Source: CAYVVT01 sp964454335 (GTDB lineage: Bacteria > Fidelibacterota > UBA8477 > JABMPR01). Taken from it: a stretch of DNA of 64,000 bases. Positions 37,301 through 44,972 of this stretch are shown in pieces; the stretch's first letter is position 1, and the number at the start of each line of letters is the position of its first letter. The notes below the pieces were generated by a model. That model saw only the letters and a list, made by a program, of their open reading frames with translations. It was not told where the DNA came from and ran no database searches. Made by a program: the position numbers and the translations under genes. The stretch spans positions 124,001-188,000 of the forward strand of contig CAYVVT010000004.1 of NCBI GenBank assembly GCA_964454335.1. The letters run 5' to 3'.

Positions 37301-39947
37301 GATCGGTGTAGGCCAGCGTTACAGCATCCGGCGTTGTACCGATCAGGTTACCCGCTTCTATAATGACCGGAGACACCGTATTCCTGTAAATGCCATAATT
37401 CAGCAGTTCGCGGAATTCACGAACCGAGTAGTAATGGCTTGGGCTGGAGCTGATGCTTTCCGGGGTAATGGGATCACCGAGTTCACGCATCTTGGACAGC
37501 TCTTCCTGGATCGTGGTTGCCACGAAGGGTTCTGAGCTGCGTCCGCCCTCTTCCCAGACGTCCAGTACGTAGTTACCGGTGCTGCCACCGTAACCGTCCA
37601 CGACGATGAGGTAGGTGCCAGCTTCCAGGAATACACCCGTGAGTTCTGACTGCAGACCACAGGCGTCATCATTGTAATAGCCCGTTGTGGTGAAGCAGTC
37701 TTCCATGAAGACTTCCAGCTTCGAGTCATAATCTGTACCATTACAGAGTGAAATAGTGTAGGATGCTGCAACAGGTACATAGAGCTGATAGGCAACGTCG
37801 TCGCCATCAGAACCGCTGACATCGAAATCATCGCCCATACCCACATTGGTACCGGCAACGTTGAAAGGCATCTCATCAACCATGAAGTCTGCACAGTCCA
37901 GTAGTGGCGGCAACTCATCACCAGGCGTTACCCATTCCAGCTCGACCGTTCCGTCAAGGCCAGATTCAGCCTGGGGATACATGGGAGGTAGATGAGAGAC
38001 GACATCGAATACATAGACGCCTTCTTCGGGATCCACAGCTTCATTGCCTTCAGCATCGTCAGCGAAGACATAGTAACCCACAGTGGTGCCCACAGGGTAA
38101 CCGGGGATGTCGCCAGTATAGACGCCACCACCCAAGTCGGTCATGACCACTTCCGTGAAAGCGCCAGCGTCAGCGTTATAGAACAAGGAGACAGAGTTCA
38201 CGCCAACGTTGTCCATGACGACTGCTTCGATGGTATAGGGGCCTTCTGTGTCCAGAGTATAGGTGAATGTTGTGACATTCCCGATATCCGGTGGCCACAG
38301 GTCTGTGTATTCCATGGCCAGGAAGTCGAGGTAGGCAGCCAGCAGTTCCGTCTTTGTGCTGCGGGGGCCTTCAGCATCCACCAGTCCGCCGAATTCAAAT
38401 GAGTTGCCCAGTGTATTGATGCTGGGACTCAGATTGGCGATACCACAGGCTTCGCCGTCAGCGGGATTGATGTGGGATACAAAGGCATCAACCATCAGTG
38501 GGGCCAGATGATCGATAAAGCTGTTGCCGCCCAAATACTCATAGTTGAGATCCGGCCAGAGACCGGCACCATCAACCATGGTCAGGTCGCCGCTGCCATC
38601 AGCAATGCCGTCGATGTTGAAATAGCTGTGCAGGGCTGTGGGTGTATCGTATGCCCAGGTGTCGCCACCCTCCATATAGAGAGGATTTCCTGCATCGGCA
38701 TATGCCATCAGGGCTGTGACTTCAGGACTACCGTCCATCAGCGAATAATTGTCTGAGAAGATACCCAGACAGATGAATACTGCATCAAAGCCTGCTTCCA
38801 ACGGATCTCCGAAGAAGAAGAGGTTCGGGTCGGCATAGGCCGTATATCCCAGATCCCCAAAGGACTCCATGAAAGCCGCACCGCTGCTCGAGGTTGGTGC
38901 CGGTGTCCAGATGAAATAATCCGGGAAACCGTCAAAGACCATGATGGATGCATTCACATCAGCTGTCGTTGTATTGTCCGCGGTACCGGTAATTGTGAAT
39001 GTACCAGCGAAGGGACCTGCTACTGTGGGTGTGAAAGTCACATCCATAGTGACGGCGGTTCCTGCAGCTACAGTTACCGGAGTCGCAAGGGCTGTTGAGA
39101 AACCATCACCCACGACTGTTACGTCCGTGACATCGAAGTCTTCGTTTCCATAGTTGTTGATGGTGACATCAGCTGTGACCGCACCATCAGCGATCTGAAT
39201 AACGCCAAAATCGATGTTGCCGGGAGAAACGGCCATGTAGGATCCCTCGATGTCCTGGTAGATGAACAGGGAGGAAATACCGAAGTTACCTGTGAGGGTG
39301 GGATCGCCGCCGACAACGTTGGTTATTGTATCAAAACCATCGCCGGTGGATACCCAGTTACGATCGAGATAGTTCATCTGCAGATCGTTGGCAACACCCA
39401 TCCAGCCTGTATCATTCTCCCAGATGACGACATAGTAGTCACCGACACCGATATCAAGGTTGTCAATGACGATGTCAAACTGGGTCAGGCCGCCATCAGG
39501 GCTGGAAAGGTCCATGGGTGCTGATTCCCACACCGCAGTTCCGTCCCCGGGGCCGGCTGGATTTGTAGGAGGTCCAGCTACGCCCGCATCGGGATCCAGG
39601 TAAATACTGACAATAGCTCCAACAGTGGAGGCATCGCCCTGGGTCCAGATGGTCAGGCCGGTGAGCAGGATCGGGGTTTCTACGCTGAAGCGTACGCCAA
39701 AAGCGCAACCTCCGCCACACCCGATCTGGCTTTCAAAGCTTCCATCGTGATATTCCAGGACCTCATCTCTAAAGGCACTGGCATCGACTGTTGTAGCATT
39801 CCAGTCGACATCCAGGCTTCCATCCTGGGATGTCGTAAAGCATGTTTCACAGTCTTCGTTCGGGTTGACCCTCTGTTCCGCGACAGCTGGTGTCACAAAC
39901 AGACAGACGGCCAAAACCAACCAAGTAACCGATAGCACGCGTTTCAT
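31332..39947 (-). CDS. Giant secreted FN3-rich protein with dockerin-like, cohesin-like and YPNPFN tail modules
   Basis: 2871 aa from ATG 39947 (AAGGAGA 7 nt upstream; the frame to 39998 lacks a ribosome site). Signal peptide MKRVLSVTWLVLAVCLFVTP, cleaved near AVA-EQRV. Rough order: anchor domain 40-230; ASH-like 230-330; a Rossmann/ThuA-like domain 336-549 (AVFICLGIFSDNYSL); five FN3 units from about 919, 1262, 1659, 1996 and 2369, each introduced by NHPP.PP or similar and carrying LDWDDNTDYD.ASYNVYRDGE; PPC-like inserts (DYDTKLEIFNEDCFTTTG) near 750 and 1110; cleaved-adhesin/anchor J domain 1379-1546; two DNFPGET...DAWGDGICC modules 1782-1882 and 2472-2569; dockerin-like 2571-2629 (DVNGDGILDILDLTRLIE); cohesin-like 2652-2775; tail 2782-2871 with NYPNPFNPSTTI and final MAYIK. 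No catalytic domain recognised; extracellular structural or adhesive role inferred. Confidence 0.9.
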   Translation of the reverse strand: MKRVLSVTWLVLAVCLFVTPAVAEQRVNPNEDCETCFTTSQDGSLDVDWNATTVDASAFRDEVLEYHDGSFESQIGCGGGCAFGVRFSVETPILLTGLTIWTQGDASTVGAIVSIYLDPDAGVAGPPTNPAGPGDGTAVWESAPMDLSSPDGGLTQFDIVIDNLDIGVGDYYVVIWENDTGWMGVANDLQMNYLDRNWVSTGDGFDTITNVVGGDPTLTGNFGISSLFIYQDIEGSYMAVSPGNIDFGVIQIADGAVTADVTINNYGNEDFDVTDVTVVGDGFSTALATPVTVAAGTAVTMDVTFTPTVAGPFAGTFTITGTADNTTTADVNASIMVFDGFPDYFIWTPAPTSSSGAAFMESFGDLGYTAYADPNLFFFGDPLEAGFDAVFICLGIFSDNYSLMDGSPEVTALMAYADAGNPLYMEGGDTWAYDTPTALHSYFNIDGIADGSGDLTMVDGAGLWPDLNYEYLGGNSFIDHLAPLMVDAFVSHINPADGEACGIANLSPSINTLGNSFEFGGLVDAEGPRSTKTELLAAYLDFLAMEYTDLWPPDIGNVTTFTYTLDTEGPYTIEAVVMDNVGVNSVSLFYNADAGAFTEVVMTDLGGGVYTGDIPGYPVGTTVGYYVFADDAEGNEAVDPEEGVYVFDVVSHLPPMYPQAESGLDGTVELEWVTPGDELPPLLDCADFMVDEMPFNVAGTNVGMGDDFDVSGSDGDDVAYQLYVPVAASYTISLCNGTDYDSKLEVFMEDCFTTTGYYNDDACGLQSELTGVFLEAGTYLIVVDGYGGSTGNYVLDVWEEGGRSSEPFVATTIQEELSKMRELGDPITPESISSSPSHYYSVREFRELLNYGIYRNTVSPVIIEAGNLIGTTPDAVTLAYTDHPVTNGTTYFYRISAIYDDGEAASAEVSATPMNHPPAPPMNLVGVVDNMTVTLDWDDNTEYDFDHYNVYRNDEFITTAATSDYAETLETGGFYTYFVTAVDAEDAESDESNDETYGVGNLPPMYLEAESGLDGTVNLEWLEPGHLGPDPLECADVVVMELPFTEINTNAGMGDDFDVAASDGEDIAYQVWMMDDGYLTVTLCSPNTDYDTKLEIFNEDCFTTTGIYNDDDFTCVEGGLMSSLYDVFLPEGNYLIVVDGFGGAVGNFEITITEGAGGRSMASSYDPALETQKLADAGLELAPHEMSSAPTRIRNLREFIGYHVYRDAVQITTELLSVDALAYTDQYIPNGVEYCYSVEAVYDEGGNSMSNVACATPMNHPPMPPMNLDFVIDDHDITLDWDDNTDYDLASYNVYRDGELVANVTESTFAENLPISNIYRYHVTAVDAEAAESGNSNTVFLPVGNLPPSNANAEGGLDGRVELTWMEPGIIPGEGFVQDFESGMWPPEGWTHIQTNGFASWQLYDDILGSPAYEGVFSAGTWWDFEHQDEWMISHEFTVGAGDLLTFWSYAQQASIYGDHYYVKISIDGGASWDVLLDMTALPPFDNPANPGWNDWQVPYTVELGDYAGQNAMLAWHAIDVNDPGDPNYPGLWYIWMVDAITVGPEWDLPRWTANTGLFGLRPENASRADFTGTFRRAPHAPFEQVVHTTPLRERSPLVDYSIHRSETSPVAIDGTDLLATVDTLTFAYTDFPLTNGVTMYYIITANYTDEISASAELEATPVNHPPAAPTGLTGVGDENSNVDLDWDDNTDYDFASYNVYRDGEFVVNVAVSEFSEVTAEPGVFEYFVTAVDAEAAESMPSEPVDVPTGPLPPGFVSATSGIDGQVYLEWTEPGNEIMEFTVEIFTDNFPGETTWDLYDEAGTLVANDGGSITTAATLYTWPLEIAPSVYTFTIYDAWGDGICCSYGEGYYNLYLNGVVIASGGDFGTSESWTFDAGGLVTLRSNSTYVGTPVGIKGSEPANMASLPIHIENTPINIQYDVLVERERSFDGYTVYRDGVDVSGLLPTTTMDYLDGYIPNGVEYCYTVSAVYTSAETHSDLVCATPMNHPPMAPMNLVGSVDDGTGAVSLDWDDNTDYDLASYNIYRNGEFLVNVTASDYQESPEDGVYDYRVTAVDAEDAESDPSNRVQVIVGEAPPENLRANGDFDDQIVLNWMPPGGGGIDTEFRYDDDVVVAQLGYTGAVENSAMGASHPVNSELHSVSWYLTAEGGPHTEIKVVVLGLDEFGIPDVNQVLHVSDLVPNTDDMWNDYALPEPVLAENGFFIGINTPFLFTALAMDDGVDAPWEFIWGTQWATADFTNPAEAWLDVGEAGFPANFMIRGYGMAFEELARDYDRNEHRAEKEDYMVFTYGEIDPVDVTRNWAPANESLRDIANYNVYRDGDLIGTPTETTYTDMVDEGIEYLYEVTATYTNGEDSSPSNAVFAMANMAPGPPTNVTFTVAGHNVTLEWVDPELNMDGSPCVDLEGIKILRDGAEIAIVDPLEWTFTDVGAPDGGHEYALIAFDEVPNYGAPALEWPWVGPAPYMLHILTDNFPGETSWDIVDDSGNYMMGITGGELFEAGVLHEWLLAPGPLGPGTYTFTIYDAWGDGICCAYGEGYYQIIHGAEVLAQGGDFGTEESVTFTVEDPILYGDVNGDGILDILDLTRLIEIVTFTGDPPSPEEIDVIDLNADGLFNVLDVVILIEAILDFTPLAKGTPAEAGTAAVEVPATTLQNSREWQDIPVSITYEGMISGFQADIAFDPEVIELGTPTLAEGNDNVSVYANTQDGLMRVLAVDLSGGQISVETGLLMNVPVQVIDPEYTGPTDFTIEDLIVAGPGGVAIETDFVVSVIEVGLPLPDKFALQQNYPNPFNPSTTIHYELPEAVDVTLVVYNMLGQAVRTLVASHQDAGYYDMIWNGHNDQGQLLPTGVYIYHLRAGEYSKTFKMAYIK

Positions 39948-40075
39948 GGTTGTCTCCTTCGTGTTCGATTGTTTGCATGTATAGCTTTCCCTACCCACAT
40001 AAATAGGTGATAAGCTCCCCTTCTATTCAGTAATTGTACCGAATCGAAATTCATTTCTCCTTAATTAGAGATGTG

Positions 40076-40104
40076 AATATAGAAGCCCCCCTAAATCAAT
40101 ACAA
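40076..40104 (-). promoter_or_regulatory. Candidate promoter of the 2871-aa gene
   Basis: Minus strand TTGTAT (40104-40099), 17-nt spacer, TATATT (40081-40076). About 125 nt of leader precedes the ATG at 39947. Confidence 0.45.
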
Positions 40105-40162
40105 GACCATTCACCGAAGCACATTTTTACGTCATCAAATTGGGATAAAATTGTGAGTCAGG

Positions 40163-40819
40163 TCAATCGGTCGAGGGTTTAAAAACCTGTCCAAACCAGA
40201 CCCGGACAAAGACACCGGTGGCCAGGGCATACTTGGGATCCAGACCCAATTCAGACTCAGGAGTGCGACCGGAGAAGTCATGCAAATAGCCTAATTCCAG
40301 ACCCACTTCCTTCTTGAAATTCTTGCCCCACAAGAAGCCGAACAAATGGATCTGGTCACCGTAATAGCCGCTGGGGATATGTGCATAGCGCAGGCCAAAG
40401 TAGCCATAATTGTGGTGATATTTCTCCACCCGCTTGAACACCTTTCCTTCTTTACGCACCGTTTTGGACCGTTCCTTGCGAATGGCGTTGACATAACTGA
40501 CCTCAAAAGATGACTGATCAGCGTATGTGCCCGCCACATTGAGGGTGTGTAACCGTTTACCTTCGTCGCGGATCAGATATGTCAGGTCGACACCACTCCC
40601 ATGCACAGGCAGCAAACCGATGCGCAAACCCAAGTCCATCCGGGGGCTGAGACCGCGGCGATATACATATTGCGGGATGACATTCTCAACTGAAACGACC
40701 ATTCCATGATAGGTTTCACCTTCGTCCAGCGGATCAGGAGATATAACTGCATGGGAGGTGCACGAGAGGAGACCTGCAAAAGCCAGAACCAGAATGATAA
40801 AACCCACATGTATTCGCAT
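40163..40819 (-). CDS. Lipoprotein of unknown function, strand-rich
   Basis: 218 aa from ATG 40819; 12 codons of an upstream extension are not signal-like. MRIHVGFIILVLAFAGLLSC is a lipoprotein leader (LLSC lipobox, C20). The mature part has repeated aromatic amphipathic strands (DLGLRIGLLPVHGSGVDLTY, HNYGYFGLRYAHIP, KKEVGLELGYLHDF) and ends in a strand GVFVRVWFGQVF, so it may form a small outer-membrane barrel or sit on the membrane's inner face. No family recognised. It is the last gene before the giant 2871-aa gene's promoter, same strand, no terminator seen between them. Confidence 0.65.
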   Translation of the reverse strand: MRIHVGFIILVLAFAGLLSCTSHAVISPDPLDEGETYHGMVVSVENVIPQYVYRRGLSPRMDLGLRIGLLPVHGSGVDLTYLIRDEGKRLHTLNVAGTYADQSSFEVSYVNAIRKERSKTVRKEGKVFKRVEKYHHNYGYFGLRYAHIPSGYYGDQIHLFGFLWGKNFKKEVGLELGYLHDFSGRTPESELGLDPKYALATGVFVRVWFGQVFKPSTD

Positions 40820-40892
40820 GATTTTCAAATTTCCCTTCAGGGGCAGGATATACAAGGCTTTTTCGATATTAGGAAGTTCAGTGGTGAGATCT

Positions 40893-40930
40893 CAGGAGAC
40901 AGGAGAAAGAAGACTGTCCTCTGCGACAGG
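40893..40930. repeat. Heptamer array CAGGAGA with inverted copy
   Basis: CAGGAGA, CAGGAGA, AAGAAGA in 7-nt register, followed at once by CTGTCCTCTG, a near reverse complement of CAGGAGACAG. Sits between the lipoprotein gene and amn, which are divergently oriented. Confidence 0.7.
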
Positions 40931-41015
40931 ATTGATAATACCGGAGGTCAGAAGATTGCCAGGGTCATTAGATCCGCTACATCATTTGTACTTATTTCTT
41001 AATCCTTTTTGCTTC

Positions 41016-41031
41016 TTCCCTATATTCATGC
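41016..41031 (+). promoter_or_regulatory. Possible leaderless -10 box of amn
   Basis: TATATT ends 5 nt before the amn ATG and no Shine-Dalgarno is present, the spacing expected when transcription starts at the initiation codon. No convincing -35 is seen. Confidence 0.3.
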
Positions 41032-41805
41032 ATGGAAACAAAAATAGATATCGTCACAAACTGGATCTACCGTTATACAGGGGTTCCTGCAGGAGATTTC
41101 GGGGACTGGATCCTACTCACCAATTTCGAGAACTATGTCCAGAAGTTCGCCGACCGCTATTCCGTGAAAGTCTATGGTCAGGACCGCAGTATGAGCGTGT
41201 CCACGAACCAGGATGGCCTGAGTATTATCAATTTCGGCATGGGCAGCGCCAATGCCGCAACTGTCATGGACCTGCTTTCCGCCGTAAAGCCCCAGGGGGT
41301 CCTGTTCCTGGGTAAATGTGGCGGTGTGAAGAAGTCAACAGAACTTGGGCATTATATCCTGCCCATCGCTGCCATTCGGGGTGAAGGTACCAGCGACGAT
41401 TACTTCAGCAGAGAGGTACCGGCCCTACCAAGCTTCAAACTTCACAAATATGTCTCTCAGATATTGGTGGAAAGGGATCTTGAATACCGTACAGGGGTGG
41501 TCTATACCACCAATCGACGTGTCTGGGAACATGATGAGGCCTTCAAATCGTATTTACGGGAAATACGGGTCCTGGGGGTCGACATGGAGACGGCCACCAT
41601 CTTTATCACCGGGCTTGCCAATGATATTCCTCGGGGTGCCCTGTTGCTGGTAAGCGACCTGCCCATGGTACCCGAGGGTGTGAAAACAGAAGAACTGGAC
41701 CAGAGCGTCACCCAGAAATACGTCGATCTACATCTGGATATCGGTATCGAGGCTATGACGGAGATCGGTGACCAGGGCGAGCAGATCAAGCATTTCGCAT
41801 TTTAA
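41032..41805 (+). CDS. amn: AMP nucleosidase
   Basis: Cytoplasmic enzyme that cleaves AMP to adenine and ribose 5-phosphate, controlling adenylate level. 257 aa, the short form common in FCB bacteria that has only the catalytic phosphorylase-fold domain and lacks the N-terminal regulatory domain of the E. coli enzyme (484 aa). INFGMGSANAATVMDLLSAV and VLFLGKCGGVKKS are the phosphorylase-fold glycine loops; GVDMETATIFITG is the conserved base/ribose glutamate region; LVSDLPMVPEGVKT follows. The only plus-strand gene between the giants and the aldehyde dehydrogenase. It faces PBP1A convergently. Confidence 0.92.
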   Translation: METKIDIVTNWIYRYTGVPAGDFGDWILLTNFENYVQKFADRYSVKVYGQDRSMSVSTNQDGLSIINFGMGSANAATVMDLLSAVKPQGVLFLGKCGGVKKSTELGHYILPIAAIRGEGTSDDYFSREVPALPSFKLHKYVSQILVERDLEYRTGVVYTTNRRVWEHDEAFKSYLREIRVLGVDMETATIFITGLANDIPRGALLLVSDLPMVPEGVKTEELDQSVTQKYVDLHLDIGIEAMTEIGDQGEQIKHFAF

Positions 41806-41844
41806 AAAGGAAATTTTTACCACCCCCAGTAGCTGACATCTGTC

Positions 41845-41880
41845 ATCACGAAGGTTGTTCAGCGAATAACCTGTGGTGAT
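41845..41880. repeat. Imperfect inverted repeat in the amn/PBP1A gap
   Basis: Arms ATCACGAAGGTTGTT and AATAACCTGTGGTGAT can fold into a stem with one internal loop around CAGCG. There is no U-tract on either side, so terminator function is doubtful. Confidence 0.45.
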
Positions 41881-41933
41881 CCAGTCAGTTAAGATCACAA
41901 TTCGACCTAACTGGAGTGCCACCCGTCTACACC

Positions 41934-41985
41934 AAGGCTACGCAATACACGCGTCGCTCGCGAAGCGCGCTCCTCGCAATGAAAA
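41934..41985. repeat. GCGAGGAGCG-type palindromic intergenic repeat
   Basis: On the minus strand it reads TCATTGCGAGGAGCG, then CGCTTCGCGAGCGACG. This resembles the TTGCGAGGAGCGAAGCGACG repeats seen between genes of many unrelated bacteria. Single copy in this window. Confidence 0.55.
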
Positions 41986-42018
41986 ATTCCATTCTTGAAA
42001 ATATCGACTTGGAAGCTA

Positions 42019-44301
42019 CTAGAAGTCAATCACCGTCGGACGACGGCTGGTACCATGAACATCACAGCGTTCAGTGGGTTCGGTACCGGGCTTGAAGACT
42101 TCACGCAAGGGGGTACAATACTCCGTGGCCAATTTGTGGGTCTCGGAACACACATTTACAAACTTTATCGCTTCTTCGGGAACCTCGAAAGGTGTTCCTT
42201 CCCACTCCATCTCGTCATAGACCGCTTTCATGAACTGGGCCCACACCGGCAGGGCAACCACTGCACCTGACTGTCGCGGTCCCAGGCGGATGGCGGGTGC
42301 ATCCATCCCGATCCACACCGCTACGGCCAGCTCATTTGTGAATCCAACATACCAGGCGTCGGTAAAGTCTGTGGTGGTTCCGGTCTTTCCCCCTGCCGGG
42401 GCCTTGAATCCATAGATCGAGCGTGCGTAACGACCTGTGCCCTGGTTTGCAACGGTTTCGAGCATGGACAACATGATATAGGAGGTGGCGCGACCCAGCA
42501 CCTCACGCTGCTCAGCTTCATAGGTTTTGATGGTACCGCCATACCGGTCCTGGATGGATGTGATACCGGTGGGTTCTATCCAGATACCCAACCTGGGGAA
42601 AACAGCAAAAGCCGCGGCCATCTCGACAGGAATCACCGCCGAAGATCCCAGGGCCAGTGCGTCACCGGGATAAAGCGGTGAAGTTATGCCCATGGCACGT
42701 GCCTTCTCCACCACTGCAGCCGGTGCAACCAGTTCCTGGATCATGCGCACGGCAACCAGGTTCAGAGACCGGCGAATGCCCTCGCGGAGTGTGGTTTCCC
42801 CCCCCATGCTCAGGTCATAGTTCTTCGGACGCCAATCCAGGGAATCATGGCCGAATTTGATCACCACGGGCTGGTTCAGGATCTTGGTGGTCACCGGATA
42901 ACCATTGTCGATCACCGCTGTATACAGAAAAGCCTTGAAAGAGGAGCCCGGTTGACGATTCATCTGTGTGGACCGGTTCCACTTGGATTTTGAGAAATCC
43001 CGGCCACCCACCATGGCCCTTATTTGACCGGTTCTCACATCCAGGGCGATGATCTGGCCCTGTACGGTAAGCTGGTGACGAAGTTGCTCCGGCATCTCCA
43101 GTGTATCCAGCACCGTGGAATCAGCCAGCAACGAATCCAGAGCAAGAGAATCAAGCGCCAGCGAATCCCAGACGCTGCTGTCCGGGTAAAGCGTATCCAC
43201 CACAAGGGAATCCATCAGCCACAGCCTCACCGTGTCCTCCGACCAGGGACTTCCCAGGCGACTGAGGATGGTCGATAGTTCGGTTACATTGGGATTCTTC
43301 AACCGCTCCTCGAAAATGCCCTGACGGCGTTCCAACTCCTTGCTTAACACCTCGTTGGCTATACGCTGCATCCTTGAGTCAAGAGTGGTATAGATCGTCA
43401 GGCCGTCACGATACAGGTCAACGCCCAGCTGCTCGTCCTCTTTCTCCAGTTGTTGACGTACGAACTCACCGAAATACGGTGCCAACAAGCCTTCTTCTAC
43501 GGAATCGGGCTCAGCCGTTACCAGTGGCAGGGCCTTGTAATAATTGCGCTCAACCGCGTTGATGGCCTTTTCCCTGAACATGCTCTGGATCACCACATTG
43601 CGGATGTGAAGAGCTCGGTCCGGATGGACCAGCGGCGAGTAGGGCGCTGGCGCTCTCAGCATCCCAACCAGTAATGCCCCTTCATCCAGAGTGAGATTTT
43701 CCACCTGTTTCCCGAAATACTTTTGCGCAGCTGCCTGGATCCCGTAGGTCCCGTGCCCAAAGTATACCGTATTCAGGTACATGGTCAGGATCTCGGGTTT
43801 CGTATAGGTGTGTTCGATCTGGATGGCTGTGATAAGCTCACGTAGCTTTCTGGTGTAGGTTTGCTTGAAACCAATTCGTTTGTAAAGACTGCGGGCCAGC
43901 TGCTGTGTCAGTGAGGAGGCACCACCATGGATCTCTCCGGTCACCAGGTTCAGGGTGATGTTGTAGAATGTCCTGAAGACGTTCATTCCCCAGTGATCGT
44001 AGAACTGCTGGTCCTCGGTGATAACCAGGGCTTTTTTGACATGATTGGGGATCTCGTTGGATTTCACCAGGGTTCGCTGGGTTGTGAAAAGTTCCTGGAT
44101 CACAACATCATCAGCCGATATGACCTTGGTGATCAGATCGGGATCGTATCGTTCCAACTCGTCGAGGGACGGCAGGTCTTTGGATAGATACAAGAGCCAG
44201 GCAACAACGGCGACGAACAGGCCGGTACAGATGAATAACGCCAGTATGAAACGACGTCGAAATCGATCTCCAAAACGCTGTGGACGTACCTGTTTCATCA
44301 T
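42019..44301 (-). CDS. mrcA: Penicillin-binding protein 1A (bifunctional transglycosylase/transpeptidase)
   Basis: Class A PBP that polymerises and cross-links peptidoglycan on the periplasmic face. 760 aa. One N-terminal helix (FILALFICTGLFVAVVAWLL) anchors it. The GT51 domain shows E96 in ITEDQQFYDHWG and GGASSLTQQLARSL. The transpeptidase domain has S453-x-x-K456 (PGSSFKAF), SLN (RRSLNLVAVRM) and KTGTT. Between the two domains, about residues 364-400, is an Asp-Ser-Leu-rich insertion with DSLALDSLALDSLL. TATACT lies 9 nt before the ATG and no clear Shine-Dalgarno is present, so the mRNA may be leaderless. A terminator for the upstream fumarase operon precedes it. Confidence 0.96.
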   Translation of the reverse strand: MMKQVRPQRFGDRFRRRFILALFICTGLFVAVVAWLLYLSKDLPSLDELERYDPDLITKVISADDVVIQELFTTQRTLVKSNEIPNHVKKALVITEDQQFYDHWGMNVFRTFYNITLNLVTGEIHGGASSLTQQLARSLYKRIGFKQTYTRKLRELITAIQIEHTYTKPEILTMYLNTVYFGHGTYGIQAAAQKYFGKQVENLTLDEGALLVGMLRAPAPYSPLVHPDRALHIRNVVIQSMFREKAINAVERNYYKALPLVTAEPDSVEEGLLAPYFGEFVRQQLEKEDEQLGVDLYRDGLTIYTTLDSRMQRIANEVLSKELERRQGIFEERLKNPNVTELSTILSRLGSPWSEDTVRLWLMDSLVVDTLYPDSSVWDSLALDSLALDSLLADSTVLDTLEMPEQLRHQLTVQGQIIALDVRTGQIRAMVGGRDFSKSKWNRSTQMNRQPGSSFKAFLYTAVIDNGYPVTTKILNQPVVIKFGHDSLDWRPKNYDLSMGGETTLREGIRRSLNLVAVRMIQELVAPAAVVEKARAMGITSPLYPGDALALGSSAVIPVEMAAAFAVFPRLGIWIEPTGITSIQDRYGGTIKTYEAEQREVLGRATSYIMLSMLETVANQGTGRYARSIYGFKAPAGGKTGTTTDFTDAWYVGFTNELAVAVWIGMDAPAIRLGPRQSGAVVALPVWAQFMKAVYDEMEWEGTPFEVPEEAIKFVNVCSETHKLATEYCTPLREVFKPGTEPTERCDVHGTSRRPTVIDF

Positions 44302-44341
44302 GGGCCCGTAAGTATAAGTCCTACCCTTTAGTCAGGAAATG

Positions 44342-44366
44342 AAAAGAGCGGGTCGAAACCCGCTCT
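44342..44366 (-). terminator. Terminator of the korA-korB-fumarase operon
   Basis: Minus strand AGAGCGGGT-TTCG-ACCCGCTCT, 9-bp stem with a UUCG loop, then TTTTC-type tail. 25 nt after the fumarase beta stop. Confidence 0.88.
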
Positions 44367-44390
44367 CCGTCTTGCTTTGAATGGTCATCC

Positions 44391-44972
44391 TTATCCATGT
44401 ATCAGCTTATGGGCTACCGCATCTGATTGTTCCTTGATGCTGGTATGCAGGGACGCTCCATGGCTGTCCATGGTTACTACTGCGGGAAAATCCTTTACCT
44501 CGATATGCCAGAATGCCTCGGGTACTCCCAGTTCCTCGAGCATATAGACATCATGCACCCGGATCACTGACTGAGCCAGAGAGGCGGCCAGACCGCCAAT
44601 GGCGTGCAGGTACACGCCGCCGGATTTCTGCAGACCGGCACTGGTGGTATCTCCCATGCCGCCCTTACCGATGACAGCCCGCACCTTGTAATGCTCCATG
44701 ACCGATGCCTCATAGGGCTCTTCACGGATGGAGGTGGTGGGACCGGCAGCAACAAAGGACCAACTGCCGTCCTCGTGCTGTTTTACCACTGGTCCGCAAT
44801 GATAGATCATGCTGTCCTTGAGTATGGGTTCAAGCCACTCCGGCCAGTTCTCGACAATGTACTTGTGAGCGGCATCCCGGGCAGTGACCATGAGCCCTGA
44901 GATAAGGACCTCGTCACCGATCTTCAGCGCTCTGATCGCATCTTCTGAAACGGGCAGTTGCAACTTAGTCAT
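44391..44972 (-). CDS. Class I fumarate hydratase, beta subunit
   Basis: C-terminal half of an iron-sulphur hydro-lyase split into two genes; with the upstream alpha subunit it interconverts fumarate and malate. 193 aa. Shows LPVSEDAIRALKIGDEVLISG at the start, CGPVVKQHEDGSWSFVAAGPTT, and the closing DVYMLEELGVPEAFWHIEVKDFP. The N-terminus overlaps the alpha gene by 8 nt. Two-subunit L-tartrate dehydratase (TtdB) is closely related; the TCA-cycle neighbours korA and korB favour fumarase. Confidence 0.9.
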   Translation of the reverse strand: MTKLQLPVSEDAIRALKIGDEVLISGLMVTARDAAHKYIVENWPEWLEPILKDSMIYHCGPVVKQHEDGSWSFVAAGPTTSIREEPYEASVMEHYKVRAVIGKGGMGDTTSAGLQKSGGVYLHAIGGLAASLAQSVIRVHDVYMLEELGVPEAFWHIEVKDFPAVVTMDSHGASLHTSIKEQSDAVAHKLIHG

